DNA from: Acetobacter senegalensis
GTDB lineage: Bacteria > Pseudomonadota > Alphaproteobacteria > Acetobacterales > Acetobacteraceae
DNA: 64,000 nt
Assembly: GCF_001580995.1 (NCBI RefSeq)
Contig: NZ_LHZU01000135.1
Coordinates: forward strand, 18,845-82,844
Reading direction: 5' to 3'
Part shown: positions 8,650 through 17,285 of the stretch, piece after piece
Numbering within the stretch: position 1 is the stretch's first letter
Layout: the number at the start of each line of letters is the position of its first letter
Notes under the pieces: generated by a model
What the model was told of the DNA's origin: nothing
The model's input: the letters and a program-made list of their open reading frames with translations, nothing else
Databases searched by the model: none
Position numbers and translations under genes: made by a program

Positions 8650-9648
8650 ATGTCCGTAGAGATTTTATCGCGTGTTTCACGCACGCAAATGAAGCAGGCT
8701 CATGCGTTTTCTCCGTCCTATTACAAGGACGTGGACAAACTCGGCCGGGAAGCGGCCTTACAAGGCCGGATGCGCACCTTCACTCTTAGGGAGGGGCTGG
8801 AGCTAGGTGTGTTCGACCTCTATGCGCGCAGAGATTTCATGGGCACTTTTTCCGCCTCCCCTCAGCTTGTTATCGTCCTTATTACTGAAGGCCTCGCCTA
8901 CGGCACTTTCCGGCATCGCAGCGATCACGCACCGTCCCCGCGTTTGAACTACCAGACGGGAGACGTAATTGTTGCCTGTAATCTGGCAGCCGGGGAAACA
9001 ACTTTTGGGTTAACAGCAGGCCAGAAATTCAGCGGGCTGGAACTTAGGGTGAGCTTTGATCTACTAGAACAGCTCATGCCCGGTTTTCTTGCCAAGGCGA
9101 CATCCCACGACAGACCTGTCCAAGTTATAGGAAAAGCCGCGTGTTGGATGGCGCGCCTCTCGCGCACATTCACGCTAGGTGCTACAGCACGGACACTTCG
9201 GTCGGCAGCAGTAGATGGCAGACGCTCTCTTATGCTGGAAGGTTTTTCACTGTGCCTGCTGGATGAAGTGCTGGAAGCTTTCGACAGCGACAAGAAAGCA
9301 GCACTATGGCGCCAGGCGGGTCGCTACGAAGCATGTATCCGTGAAGCCGCCGCGTTACTGACCACGCACCTCGCCGAGCCATGGACAATCAAAATGCTCG
9401 CAGAACGGGTCGGTCTCTCCGAAAAGCGTTTAAAAGACGGATTTCAAAAATACTATCAGAACGGTCCCTATGGGTTTTTACAAAAAATTCGCATGGATAG
9501 GGCTAAATCTTTACTTATGCGCCAAACCACAAGCGTAACAGACGTCGCTTTACAGGTTGGATATTCAAACAGCTCGCACTTTGCAAAACTCTTCAAAAGA
9601 GAGTTTGGTATCAGCCCATCCAAGGTGCCCATGTCGGGTTTACCATAG
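8650..9648 (+). CDS. ybtA: AraC-family regulator, YbtA-like
   Basis: 332 residues from the ATG at 8650. A frame extension to 8605 would run through the Fur-like operator, so the inner start is preferred. The C-terminal 100 residues carry the two AraC helix-turn-helix units: WTIKMLAERVGLSEKRLKDGF, then the second with TSVTDVALQVGYSNSSHFAKLFKREFGISP. The N-terminal part with FDLYARRDFMGTF and a strand-rich ligand domain is typical of siderophore-responsive regulators such as YbtA and PchR. Divergent placement next to FyuA/YbtPQ-like genes is the same logic as in Yersinia, where YbtA with siderophore activates uptake. Ligand identity is inferred. Confidence 0.85.
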   Translation: MSVEILSRVSRTQMKQAHAFSPSYYKDVDKLGREAALQGRMRTFTLREGLELGVFDLYARRDFMGTFSASPQLVIVLITEGLAYGTFRHRSDHAPSPRLNYQTGDVIVACNLAAGETTFGLTAGQKFSGLELRVSFDLLEQLMPGFLAKATSHDRPVQVIGKAACWMARLSRTFTLGATARTLRSAAVDGRRSLMLEGFSLCLLDEVLEAFDSDKKAALWRQAGRYEACIREAAALLTTHLAEPWTIKMLAERVGLSEKRLKDGFQKYYQNGPYGFLQKIRMDRAKSLLMRQTTSVTDVALQVGYSNSSHFAKLFKREFGISPSKVPMSGLP

Positions 9649-9959
9649 TTATATGTTCCGTCACATCAAAGACCAAAAGGATGCGAGACCATCTTCAGCG
9701 ACGGCACTTTTGGCGCAGCATGCACTGGCAAGCTCGGCCTTCCTTTGAGATTTTGCATGGTTTCCTCCCATTCGCCCTCCTGCATTGCCTGCCAGTCTAC
9801 CGTGGTCGATCAGAGTGTGAGACAAACCGTCCCGAAGCAAGCAACCATCTTCTGACTGCCAAAGTGATGTGGTTCAGCCGCAGAACAGTCATGTCTGACC
9901 TCATTAAATTCTTGCAGGAAAATATGCTTCGTTTTCGAGGCAACGACAATCCGCCATGG
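9649..9959. other. No gene recognised
   Basis: This stretch after the AraC-type gene holds only short open frames without ribosome-binding sites or recognisable motifs. Its right end grades into the recombinase remnant that follows and may be further decayed sequence of the same origin. Confidence 0.5.
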
Positions 9960-10245
9960 AATGGATGCGAGGGTACTCCATGATCTCCCGCACCTTGCTC
10001 GGCTGCTCGACGGCAAGCAACGAGGGCACCTGCGACAACCGGACGAATATGCGGCGCGAAGAGCTGGAACTACAGATCAATGTGCGTGGCGATCTCGTCG
10101 GCATCATGACGGTTGCGTCGGGCAGCGAACAAACGAAAACCCCGCCCGTTTCCGGACTGGTGTTCATGATGCGTTCGCATCGCAAATTCAGATGGTGCGG
10201 GGACAGGATTGGTTCTCAGCTTGCGGCAACCGCAAGTTGAGAGCA
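9960..10245 (+). pseudogene. Degenerate C-terminus of a large serine recombinase
   Basis: Split across plus-strand frames this region reads INVRGDLVGIMTVASGSEQT, then KTPPVSGLVFM, then QIQMVRGQDW. Together they match the conserved tail of alphaproteobacterial serine recombinases (xIxLRGDLAGILxxxSGSKK ... QxxMVAGxGFEP). The preceding bases (HDLPHLARLLDGK and REELE) fit the helical stretch before it. The frame breaks more than once and the catalytic N-terminal domain is absent, so this is a relic of an integrated element. Confidence 0.6.
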
Positions 10246-10644
10246 AAGCAAGATTAATAGGCTGTTTTAATGAACTTTTTTCGGCACACGCATGACCTCC
10301 TACTGAAATAAAGGCCCCTACCCTCATAAAGCATAAAGTTCATGCATCCAGAGCTATGTCAGCTTCCGCCGACATTCTGGGCATAAAATCGCTGGATGCC
10401 GTTTCTGCATAGCGGACACAGCTAGCGTGATTTCCCGCGACCAAGTTTAGGTAGGAAGCAGCCTTCCCGCTTTCGAAGCAGGAGTGGCATAATCACTTCC
10501 TGACCGGCACAAAACCGTTACAAACCCATTCTTTTTCCTCTCGTGTCAGAACCTGAATTCATAGACTGCTTTTCACAATCGAGAACTGGAAACAGGTTGT
10601 TTCTGTTGACAAGAACCCGCTGTTTCCTGTCTAGAGACAACCAG
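10246..10644. other. Leader region upstream of the cobalamin riboswitch
   Basis: About 400 bases with no convincing gene. It must hold the promoter of the cobalamin-riboswitch transcript, but no clear -35/-10 pair could be singled out by eye. Short open frames lack ribosome-binding sites and known motifs. Confidence 0.4.
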
Positions 10645-10822
10645 CCATGGTTCTTTCCGTGTGTTTCCCACATGGAAGGCTAAGAGGGAAACCGGTGCAA
10701 TACCGGTGCTGCCCCCGCAACTGTATGCTGTGAGGCTGTCGGAACAAACGCCACTGTTATCTTCGATTGATGACGGGAAGGCTCCGACCTGCCGATGACC
10801 AGCAAGCCAGGAGACCTGCCAT
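10645..10822 (+). ncRNA. Cobalamin (adenosylcobalamin-type) riboswitch 1
   Basis: The core elements appear in order on the plus strand: AAGAGGGAA and the GGTGCAATACCGG hairpin (10683-10708), CTGCCCCCGCAACTGTATGC (10709-10728), GCCACTG (10750-10756), GGGAAGG (10775-10781) and the B12 box AGCAAGCCAGGAGACCTGCC (10801-10820). A hairpin at 10870-10890 follows and is probably part of the expression platform. It lies about 100 bases upstream of the TonB receptor and cbtB genes, so these should be repressed when cobalamin is abundant. Confidence 0.95.
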
Positions 10823-10869
10823 AGCGTGAAAGTCACGGACGGAGCTGCCGAACGGGGTGTGTCGGGGGC

Positions 10870-10890
10870 GAAACGATGCTCGGTCGTTTC
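10870..10890 (+). terminator. Hairpin between riboswitch and receptor gene
   Basis: GAAACGA (10870-10876) pairs perfectly with TCGTTTC (10884-10890) around a 7-base loop. It lies between the B12 box and the receptor start, where an expression-platform stem is expected. No long U-run follows, so action as an intrinsic terminator is uncertain. Confidence 0.4.
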
Positions 10891-10922
10891 CACCGCGGTG
10901 ACGCCCTGTCGGAGCAATTGTC

Positions 10923-13178
10923 GTGCGTGCCGTACCCCGCGTCTTTGGCCTATTAGTTATCAGTGTTGGCTGTGTTTCGTCTGTTTGTGCCGCAACAGTC
11001 CAAACCAAGAAGGCAAAAGCACAGCCCTTTAAGAAACCGTCCACTCTCTGGAATGGCGCGCCCGAAGAGATAACGTCTTATGGCAAGACCCCGACGCTCA
11101 AGACAGCTCCGGCCATCGCTGGCAAGCTGGGTCTGTCCATTCAGCATTCTCCCGCCACCATCAATGTCGTTTCACATGACCTGATGATGCAGCGTGGCTA
11201 TGCCCAGGCCGAGGACGCTGCAGACAGCGCGCCCGGCGTGACATCTGGCGGTTCGCCCGGAAGCCCTGCGCAGCTCCTGATGCGAGGCTTCAGCGGCAAT
11301 CAGATCCTCGTGCTGCGGGACGGGATCTATTTCGGTCCCACCACAATGGTGAACCGCCCTCAGAACAGCTTCAATCTGGAAAGCGTGCAGATCCTGAAGG
11401 GGCCATCCTCCGTTCTTTATGGGCAGGGTGCGGTTGGCGGTACGGAAGATGTGCGAACCCGTGACCCCGCCTTCGATGCACCGCATGCAAATGCCCTGCT
11501 GTCCTACGGCAGCTTTAATACATGGAATGCCGGGATCGGTGGTTCAGTGCCAATCACTAAAACACTGGCTCTGCGCACGGATTTCAGTCGTACATCTTCA
11601 GATGGCTATGTGAAAGGGGCTGACCCTCACTCGAACGATTTCACGACAACCCTTCTGTGGAAGCCGACGGACAAATTCACTGCTCGGCTGAGCATGGATT
11701 ATCTGACCGATCGCCTCTCCACCTATTACGGCACACCGCTGGTCAATCTGTCGCAGACAGGGGGACGTGTGGGCGGTCTGCTCAGTTCCTCACAAGGGCT
11801 TGGCATTACCAAAGCCTCGATGTGGCGTTATTATAATGTGCGTAATGCACAGGCGAGTTCGGTGAACGCCACGCCAACGCTTCATCTGGAATGGCAAGCC
11901 ACACCAAACATCCTGATCCATAACAGCAGCTACTTCATCTATTCGAAACGTCTGTGGAACAACGCCGAAAGCCTCAGTTATATCGGTTCTGCCGGCAGCA
12001 CGGACGCAAGTGGAAACACGATTGCACCGGGCCGCATCGGACGCGACAGATTCTACGTTTTCCAGAATCAGCATCAGGTCGGCGACAGTCTCTACGCCCG
12101 GTTCGATTCCACAATTTTTGGCATGAAGAACCGCTTCATTCTCGGCGGCGATGCCTACTATCTTCGCTTCATCCGCAACCGTGGTTTTCCCAACGCGGAT
12201 TATGCCGACAGCGTTTCTCTCGCCAGTCCTGAACAGACAGGACTGGAAGACTTCGCCGGGGAATATCCCTACAAGAAATCCCCCACGACCATGGTGCAGG
12301 CCGGGCTGTTCATGGAAGACGTGCTGACCATTCGCGACGATCTGCGGCTTGTCGGGGGATTTCGGTACGACTGGCTTTCGCTGAACCGGCAGAATTACAA
12401 TCAGGATGGCAGTTACAGCGCCGCCACCAGCTTCAAGGGACACTACAATCCCGACAATTTCCGTATCGGTCCCGTATTCGATATCACCAAAAATGTGAGC
12501 GTGTATGGGGTCTATACAACAGGAGAAGACCCGCCGGGCTCCAATCTGTTCCTCGCCAACCGTGGCCAGTTCACGCGTCTGAGCCATTCAAGGCAGGGTG
12601 AGATCGGCATCAAGGCGAATGCGTGGGATGGCCGCTTCACGACGACACTGGCATTCTACGATATCCGACGCACCCGCATGCTCGTCGCAACCGGCGTCGA
12701 TACGGTGGCCACGGCCGGTGCGCAGAAATCGCGCGGACTGGAATGGCAGGGCGATCTGGTTCTCGATCGCCACTGGAGCCTCTCCGGCAATGTCGCCTAT
12801 ACCTATTCACGTTACGGCTCCTTCCATCCCAGCGCATCGGTCGATGCGTCAGGTAATCAGGTTCCGGACGTACCGGCCGTCACCGCCAATCTGTGGGCTA
12901 TCTGGTCCCGTGTGCAGGGCCTGCCCCTCGATCTGGGCGCAGGCATGCGATACGTCTCTTCCCGCAAGGGTGATTACGCCAATACCCTGACCCTGAAGGA
13001 TTATGCACTCGTGAATGTTTTCGCCGCATGGCATGCCTACAAGGGTGTGACCGTGTATGGCCGTATCGACAATATCGGCAACAAGCATTTCATCCAGTGG
13101 GCGGACACCAGCTATCCCGATCAGGTGCTTCTGGGCGCGCCCCGGTCTTTTTCTATCAGTGTTCAGGCGGGTTTCTGA
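10923..13178 (+). CDS. TonB-dependent receptor under cobalamin riboswitch control
   Basis: A 751-residue outer-membrane receptor. It starts at GTG 10923, eight bases after GGAG, and has a signal peptide with a hydrophobic core (VFGLLVISVGCVSSVCA). The plug domain includes INVVSHDLMMQRG, LLMRGFSGNQILVLRDGI and ILKGPSSVLYGQGAVGG; the barrel ends in a terminal phenylalanine (SISVQAGF). Overall shape is that of siderophore-type receptors rather than classical short BtuB. The cobalamin riboswitch upstream and cbtB downstream point to uptake of cobalt, cobinamide/cobalamin or a cobalt chelate. The exact ligand is inferred from context only. Confidence 0.88.
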   Translation: MRAVPRVFGLLVISVGCVSSVCAATVQTKKAKAQPFKKPSTLWNGAPEEITSYGKTPTLKTAPAIAGKLGLSIQHSPATINVVSHDLMMQRGYAQAEDAADSAPGVTSGGSPGSPAQLLMRGFSGNQILVLRDGIYFGPTTMVNRPQNSFNLESVQILKGPSSVLYGQGAVGGTEDVRTRDPAFDAPHANALLSYGSFNTWNAGIGGSVPITKTLALRTDFSRTSSDGYVKGADPHSNDFTTTLLWKPTDKFTARLSMDYLTDRLSTYYGTPLVNLSQTGGRVGGLLSSSQGLGITKASMWRYYNVRNAQASSVNATPTLHLEWQATPNILIHNSSYFIYSKRLWNNAESLSYIGSAGSTDASGNTIAPGRIGRDRFYVFQNQHQVGDSLYARFDSTIFGMKNRFILGGDAYYLRFIRNRGFPNADYADSVSLASPEQTGLEDFAGEYPYKKSPTTMVQAGLFMEDVLTIRDDLRLVGGFRYDWLSLNRQNYNQDGSYSAATSFKGHYNPDNFRIGPVFDITKNVSVYGVYTTGEDPPGSNLFLANRGQFTRLSHSRQGEIGIKANAWDGRFTTTLAFYDIRRTRMLVATGVDTVATAGAQKSRGLEWQGDLVLDRHWSLSGNVAYTYSRYGSFHPSASVDASGNQVPDVPAVTANLWAIWSRVQGLPLDLGAGMRYVSSRKGDYANTLTLKDYALVNVFAAWHAYKGVTVYGRIDNIGNKHFIQWADTSYPDQVLLGAPRSFSISVQAGF

Positions 13179-13208
13179 TAGCCTGCCAGCCATAAGGAGT
13201 AATCATCC

Positions 13209-13418
13209 ATTACCACCCGCACTCTTCCTCCCGTTTCCGCAGCGGCGCCAATCCCTGTGAAGTCCCTGCTGCCTTGGGTTGTTTTCGGAACGCTCCTGTT
13301 CGCCCTGCAGCTTTATTTCGTTGGTGCGGAACAGGACGCGACGTCCCTCGTCTCCGGTCACATGGTGCATGAATTCGTCCATGATGGACGCCATCTCCTC
13401 GGTTTCCCGTGTCACTGA
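13209..13418 (+). CDS. cbtB: CbtB-type cobalt transporter subunit, apparent ATT start
   Basis: A 69-residue protein with one central membrane segment (LLPWVVFGTLLFALQLYFVG) and the CbtB hallmark HEFVHDGRHLLGFPCH at its C-terminus, whose histidines and cysteine are thought to bind cobalt. It follows the riboswitch-controlled receptor by 30 bases. A strong ribosome-binding site AAGGAG (13194-13199) is placed for a start nine bases on, where the in-frame codon is ATT (13209), giving xTTRTLPPVS. No ATG exists in frame before the membrane segment; GTG at 13257 is the only other option and has no good ribosome-binding site. Either a rare ATT start or a point mutation of ATG. Confidence 0.82.
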   Translation: MTTRTLPPVSAAAPIPVKSLLPWVVFGTLLFALQLYFVGAEQDATSLVSGHMVHEFVHDGRHLLGFPCH

Positions 13419-13433
13419 CGGGGATCTGAGAAC

Positions 13434-13718
13434 ATGATGGGTCGCCTGCTGTCCCGCGGCATGTTCGCCGGGATACTCGCTTTCCTTTTTGCGCGGATCT
13501 TCGGTGAATCGCAGGTGAACCTGTCCATTGCCTACGAGGCTCATCAGGCCGCTCTGGCGCATGAACCGGCCGAACCGGAACTGGTGAGCCGCGCGGTGCA
13601 GGCAGGATGGGGGTTGCTGACCGCGATTGTGGTGTACGGCGCAGCGTATGGCGGTCTGTTTGCGGGGCGCTGCTCGGGTGCGCCTATGGCCGCACGTGTG
13701 CTTGAGGCCTCATCATGA
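13434..13718 (+). pseudogene. cbtA: CbtA-type cobalt transporter subunit, truncated
   Basis: The first 75 codons encode the start of CbtA: GRLLSRGMFAGILAFLFARIFGE with the first membrane helix, then VQAGWGLLTAIVVYGAAYGGLFAG with the second. After that the expected FAYGR-type continuation is found in another frame (ALLGCAYGRTCA) and then ends. CbtA normally has about 230-250 residues and five or more helices; here only 94 codons remain. The stop overlaps the start of the PepSY gene (ATGA at 13715-13718), so the fragment might still be translated and coupled. Frameshift plus loss of the C-terminal two thirds makes it very likely non-functional. Confidence 0.75.
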
Positions 13719-15145
13719 CGGCCGTGACAATTTCTGTGCATCATTATCTTCGCAAACGCCTGCTCAGAACTCTTTATATCACCCATCGCTGGCTGGGGAT
13801 CAGCATGGGGATACTCATGATGTCGTGGTGCCTTTCAGGGATGGTGATGCTGTGGCAGCCTTGGCCTACCCCAGATCGTGTCTCAGCTGAAAAAGTACAT
13901 GGTCTTTTCTATCTGCCTACACATCTGCCCCTGATTAACGCCTTGAACGAGTATGGGGCACGCTTCCAGTCGTTCCGCCTCAGCATGACCGGTTCCGAAC
14001 CAGTTCTCACCCTCGTTCCTATTTCTGGTCCGCCTGTCAGCATTGATTTGAGGACGGGAAGAGCGGGATCCATCACACCAAACGATGCCAGTATGAATGC
14101 GGCGGCTTACGCATCCTCAGTTGGGGTGCAAAGTCCGCCTGTTTTTACTGGTACGACCACGGATGACCAGTGGGTGCTTGATACTCCCGGTAGACTGACT
14201 GGTTTTGAACGATTTCGCTTTTCAGGTCCGCAAGAACTTGTCGTTTATATATCATCATTGACGGGGGATGTGGTGCAGGCGACTGATACGAGTTCGCGCG
14301 CATGGTCCTGGATGGGTGCAATCCCACACTGGCTTTATCCTGCCATATTGCGACGCAATCCTCTGATGTGGAAATGGACCGTCATCTTGCTGGCGGGAAT
14401 AGGAATGTTTCTGACTGCAACCGGCCTTTCCATCGGCCTTTTACGTCTGAGACGTCGATGGCCATTTTCGTATTATCGTCGCTGGCATCTTGCCCATCAT
14501 CTTGGCGGCATGATGTTTGGCCTTCTTGCCTTGTCTTGGATCACTACAGGTTTTTTCACCATGAATCCAGGCGGCGTTTTTGCAAGCGAGCGAGAAGCGC
14601 GTTCGGCCGTGCATGTGACAGGAAGTGTGACGGGCGAGGAAATCCTCGCAGTTCTTAACCGTATCGTCCGTCTACATACGGTTGACTGGACAGACGTAAG
14701 CAGTGCGTTTCTAAAAGGGCATATCTTCTTGGCCGTTACTGATTCTGTTGGCAATCACAAACGGCTTGATGCCCAGTTGTCGCCGTCTCCGCTCACAACA
14801 ACAGAGTTAGGGGCATCAGCCACCTTTCTGGCATCCCCAGACCTGTACTATTTCAATCGTCCCACGCACACGCGTCATTTCCCTGTCATTCGTATGGCCG
14901 CTGCAAACGGAACGCTCTTTTATCTTGACGCACGAACGGGAGAAGTGATCACCGCTTTCGACAGTGCGGCACAAAAGTCCCGCTGGTGGGTGTATGGACC
15001 GCACAACATGGACTTCTGGTCGTGGTTGCGGTCTCCTACTGCTCGTTTGATGGTGATATTCCCCACCCTGTGCTGTGTTTTGAGCATCTATATAACCGGC
15101 GTCACGATCGGTATGAGACGTCTCGGTTTTATAAAGCGCCGGTAA
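13715..15145 (+). CDS. PepSY-domain membrane protein
   Basis: A 476-residue membrane protein of the PepSY/PiuB type often found beside TonB receptors. Membrane helices are visible at about residues 25-47 (WLGISMGILMMSWCLSGMVML), 220-245 (VILLAGIGMFLTATGLSIGLL), 265-285 (GGMMFGLLALSWITTGFF) and 440-465. Helices carry conserved HRW and HLAHH histidines (THRWLGI, RRWHLAHHLGG) that may ligate haem. The loops hold PepSY-like segments (LTGDVVQAT, DARTGEVITAF). Proteins of this class are thought to act as reductases for imported metal chelates. It starts at 13715, overlapping the cbtA remnant. Confidence 0.82.
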   Translation: MTAVTISVHHYLRKRLLRTLYITHRWLGISMGILMMSWCLSGMVMLWQPWPTPDRVSAEKVHGLFYLPTHLPLINALNEYGARFQSFRLSMTGSEPVLTLVPISGPPVSIDLRTGRAGSITPNDASMNAAAYASSVGVQSPPVFTGTTTDDQWVLDTPGRLTGFERFRFSGPQELVVYISSLTGDVVQATDTSSRAWSWMGAIPHWLYPAILRRNPLMWKWTVILLAGIGMFLTATGLSIGLLRLRRRWPFSYYRRWHLAHHLGGMMFGLLALSWITTGFFTMNPGGVFASEREARSAVHVTGSVTGEEILAVLNRIVRLHTVDWTDVSSAFLKGHIFLAVTDSVGNHKRLDAQLSPSPLTTTELGASATFLASPDLYYFNRPTHTRHFPVIRMAAANGTLFYLDARTGEVITAFDSAAQKSRWWVYGPHNMDFWSWLRSPTARLMVIFPTLCCVLSIYITGVTIGMRRLGFIKRR

Positions 15146-15239
15146 ATGTTCAAATAAACGAGAGAAATATCATTTCTAATGAATAATAAGTTTTAGTGAT
15201 AAATGATAATATCTTGTCTGAAATATTCTATTTACTCCG

Positions 15240-15518
15240 TCATAGAATACCATCTGATAGCAATTTGCGATGCAAGTTGCAGCCTCTACGCGTAAGACGC
15301 GCCGCCGCGCTTCCCCACCGCGCGGAAAATCCGGCGGCCACATATCCCATCAATATCAATGATGCACGAATGCTACCATGATCCCCTTTGGGGACACCAT
15401 ACTCGCCACTTATCGGAAGGGAGAGGATGAATCGGCATTGTTCTTTTGTGAGATCTTTTGCGCCCAGATAGGGTCTAGCGGCCCCGCTTTGAACGGGGAA
15501 ATCCATGACATTACTCAC
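15240..15518 (-). CDS. Small hypothetical protein
   Basis: A 92-codon frame beginning with GTG at 15518, seven bases after AGGAG, which is well placed. The product is slightly basic with no recognised motif and a weak hydrophobic stretch (SLILMGYVAAGF). It stands alone between the PepSY gene and the Rieske operon, a 506-base interval otherwise without features. It could be a real small protein or chance; only the ribosome-binding site supports it. Confidence 0.33.
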   Translation of the reverse strand: MSNVMDFPVQSGAARPYLGAKDLTKEQCRFILSLPISGEYGVPKGDHGSIRASLILMGYVAAGFSARWGSAAARLTRRGCNLHRKLLSDGIL

Positions 15519-15651
15519 GGCCTGTCTCCTATTAGTTCGAATTCTTTAAACAATCATACGTCTAGCCTGTGTCCACTTGCTGGCGGCAAACTTCGTCTAA
15601 CGGAACAACGGAAATTCAGGACAACGAGATCATGACATCAATAGTCCGGTG

Positions 15652-16032
15652 CTATGTGCGACAATACATGCTCATCGCGCCTTTTTGCGCCCCGATCAGG
15701 TTCTGGACCGCAATATAGGCTTGCGCGTAATGTTTCCCTGATGCGTCTGCTGATATATCGGGAAGAGCCATTATCATCTCCATCGCCGCGTCCAGAAGCG
15801 GCCTGAAATGTGCTTCCAGATAGTTGCCGCGTTCGTGATACGTGATTGGTAAATCGGCTACCATCATTTGAAACAGTTCATAACCATTCTGCTGCAATTG
15901 TTCTTCTTCTGGCAAAGACACATCACTTCCCAAAAGGGAAACCACACAGGTTCGATCCGGTGCCAGAAGAAGGATCTTCTCAAGCAAAGGATGAAGAACA
16001 TGCGAAGACCGCTCGATAATAGGCAATCTCAT
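15652..16032 (-). CDS. Hypothetical protein co-encoded with Rieske oxygenase
   Basis: 126 residues from the ATG at 16032, which overlaps the stop of the Rieske oxygenase gene by four bases (ATGA). That coupling selects this start over a longer frame reaching back to 16071. The product is a mostly helical soluble protein (MRLPIIERSSHVLHPLLEKI ...) without a family I recognise, no signal peptide and no cysteine-rich motif. Its tight coupling suggests a partner or accessory protein of the oxygenase, under the same cobalamin riboswitch. No reductase or ferredoxin domain is visible. Confidence 0.65.
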   Translation of the reverse strand: MRLPIIERSSHVLHPLLEKILLLAPDRTCVVSLLGSDVSLPEEEQLQQNGYELFQMMVADLPITYHERGNYLEAHFRPLLDAAMEMIMALPDISADASGKHYAQAYIAVQNLIGAQKGAMSMYCRT

Positions 16033-17123
16033 GGGTCGGCCTCTTCTGCGCTCTTTGGCATCTGACCACACCGCCTGAGCAAATCGCGAAGTTGTTTGAT
16101 AACCGGGAAGACTTCCTGATTGTGATCTCCGCCGAGGTCTTTCCAGGCGGCCTGTTCCAACTCGACAATCTCGCGATCTTCAGAGAAGACGCGCTCCGTG
16201 AATGCGACCACTATTGGCCAGGCAATATCCAGTAAAAAAGGCACTTTCAGTCGTTTGATCGACAACAGACCGAAGACACGGTTGGTCAGCTCCTCACGGT
16301 CCTGCGGGAGATACGAGATCCACAGTTCCATCACGGGATCCTCAATCCCTTGCGTTTCAATACGCAGGCTCTGATAGGGATATTGTGTCCTGATGGTCAT
16401 GACGTCCCGATAGGCAAAATCCCGACCGTCACGGCGTCTCTGGCCGTAAATCAGCGCCTCACTCAAAGGCTGCTTGCCGCCCGTTCGTGCAAACGTGTAA
16501 CGGGCCTCAACAAAATCATCTCCGTGATCCATTCCCAGAAACCGTGGCTTCATTTTGCCGACAAGTCGGCTATGCAGAACCTGGTGATTCATATCCATCA
16601 GGTTTTCATGCATGAAACTGTAATGACAGTTCACCACCTGGCCGAAGCGCCGCGTGCGGTAACGTCTGTCTCTCACCCTTGGAAAGTCAGGGAATGGGGT
16701 TTTGTCCGCAAGAGACTGATCCCCCATAAAAACAAAAATGAGCCCATCTTTTTCCCGGCAGGCCCAGGTCCTGAGACGCAGACATTGCGCTTCGGCAGAA
16801 ACATTGGGCGAAACACATTGTCCGTATCGATTATATTTCAAACCATGAGCGATACAGCTTAGAAGATCACCATGGACCTCTCCTTTGGCGAGCAGAACCT
16901 GCCGATGGGCGCACAGGCCATCCAGAGCGTAAGGCACACCGCTTTTGGGACGCACGACGACGATATGCCGTCCTGCAAACCGGACATCGATTGCCTTTTC
17001 CCGTCCCAATTCACGGAACCAGGCGACAGGATACCAGAAGTCAGGATTGGTTCTGACACGTCTTAAATCGATCTCTGCCGCGCACGCTGAATGGTCTGAA
17101 ATTTGGTGAAGCTCGTTTTCCAT
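16029..17123 (-). CDS. Rieske non-haem iron oxygenase (alpha-subunit type)
   Basis: 364 residues. The N-terminal Rieske domain holds the [2Fe-2S] ligands: CAHR (Cys-x-His) and, 17 residues later, CIAHG (Cys-x2-His). The C-terminal catalytic domain has ENLMDMNHQVLH, matching the N-x2-D-x3-H-x4-H pattern that binds mononuclear iron. Size and architecture resemble single-component VanA-type demethylases and related oxygenases, which take electrons from a separate reductase; none is encoded nearby. It lies downstream of a cobalamin riboswitch (17465-17665) on the same strand, so expression should rise when B12 is scarce. It is divergent from the B12-independent methionine synthase genes. Substrate unknown. 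Confidence 0.88.
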   Translation of the reverse strand: MENELHQISDHSACAAEIDLRRVRTNPDFWYPVAWFRELGREKAIDVRFAGRHIVVVRPKSGVPYALDGLCAHRQVLLAKGEVHGDLLSCIAHGLKYNRYGQCVSPNVSAEAQCLRLRTWACREKDGLIFVFMGDQSLADKTPFPDFPRVRDRRYRTRRFGQVVNCHYSFMHENLMDMNHQVLHSRLVGKMKPRFLGMDHGDDFVEARYTFARTGGKQPLSEALIYGQRRRDGRDFAYRDVMTIRTQYPYQSLRIETQGIEDPVMELWISYLPQDREELTNRVFGLLSIKRLKVPFLLDIAWPIVVAFTERVFSEDREIVELEQAAWKDLGGDHNQEVFPVIKQLRDLLRRCGQMPKSAEEADP

Positions 17124-17233
17124 TGCCTCGGCATTTCAACTGGCTCAGCGCAAAGCGAAACGAAGCAACACCCCGACATGGAGCGTCATACCGTCTCTCA
17201 CAGTTTCTCTGAGCAAGTGTACCCGTTACCAAT

Positions 17234-17260
17234 ACCGGACAGAATGCGTCCCTGTCCGGT
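17234..17260 (-). terminator. Perfect 9-bp hairpin between riboswitch leader and Rieske gene
   Basis: ACCGGACAG (17234-17242) and CTGTCCGGT (17252-17260) form a perfect inverted repeat with a 9-base loop. It lies between the 42-codon frame and the Rieske start. There is no clear U-run, so it may be an attenuator stem or an mRNA-stabilising structure rather than a terminator. Confidence 0.4.
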
Positions 17261-17285
17261 GACTGAATCTCAAGTGTCTAACGGA

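Noticed and set aside
11790..12587. Minus-strand frame of 265 codons opposite the riboswitch-controlled receptor
   Set aside because: Shadow of the TonB receptor frame, no recognisable protein.
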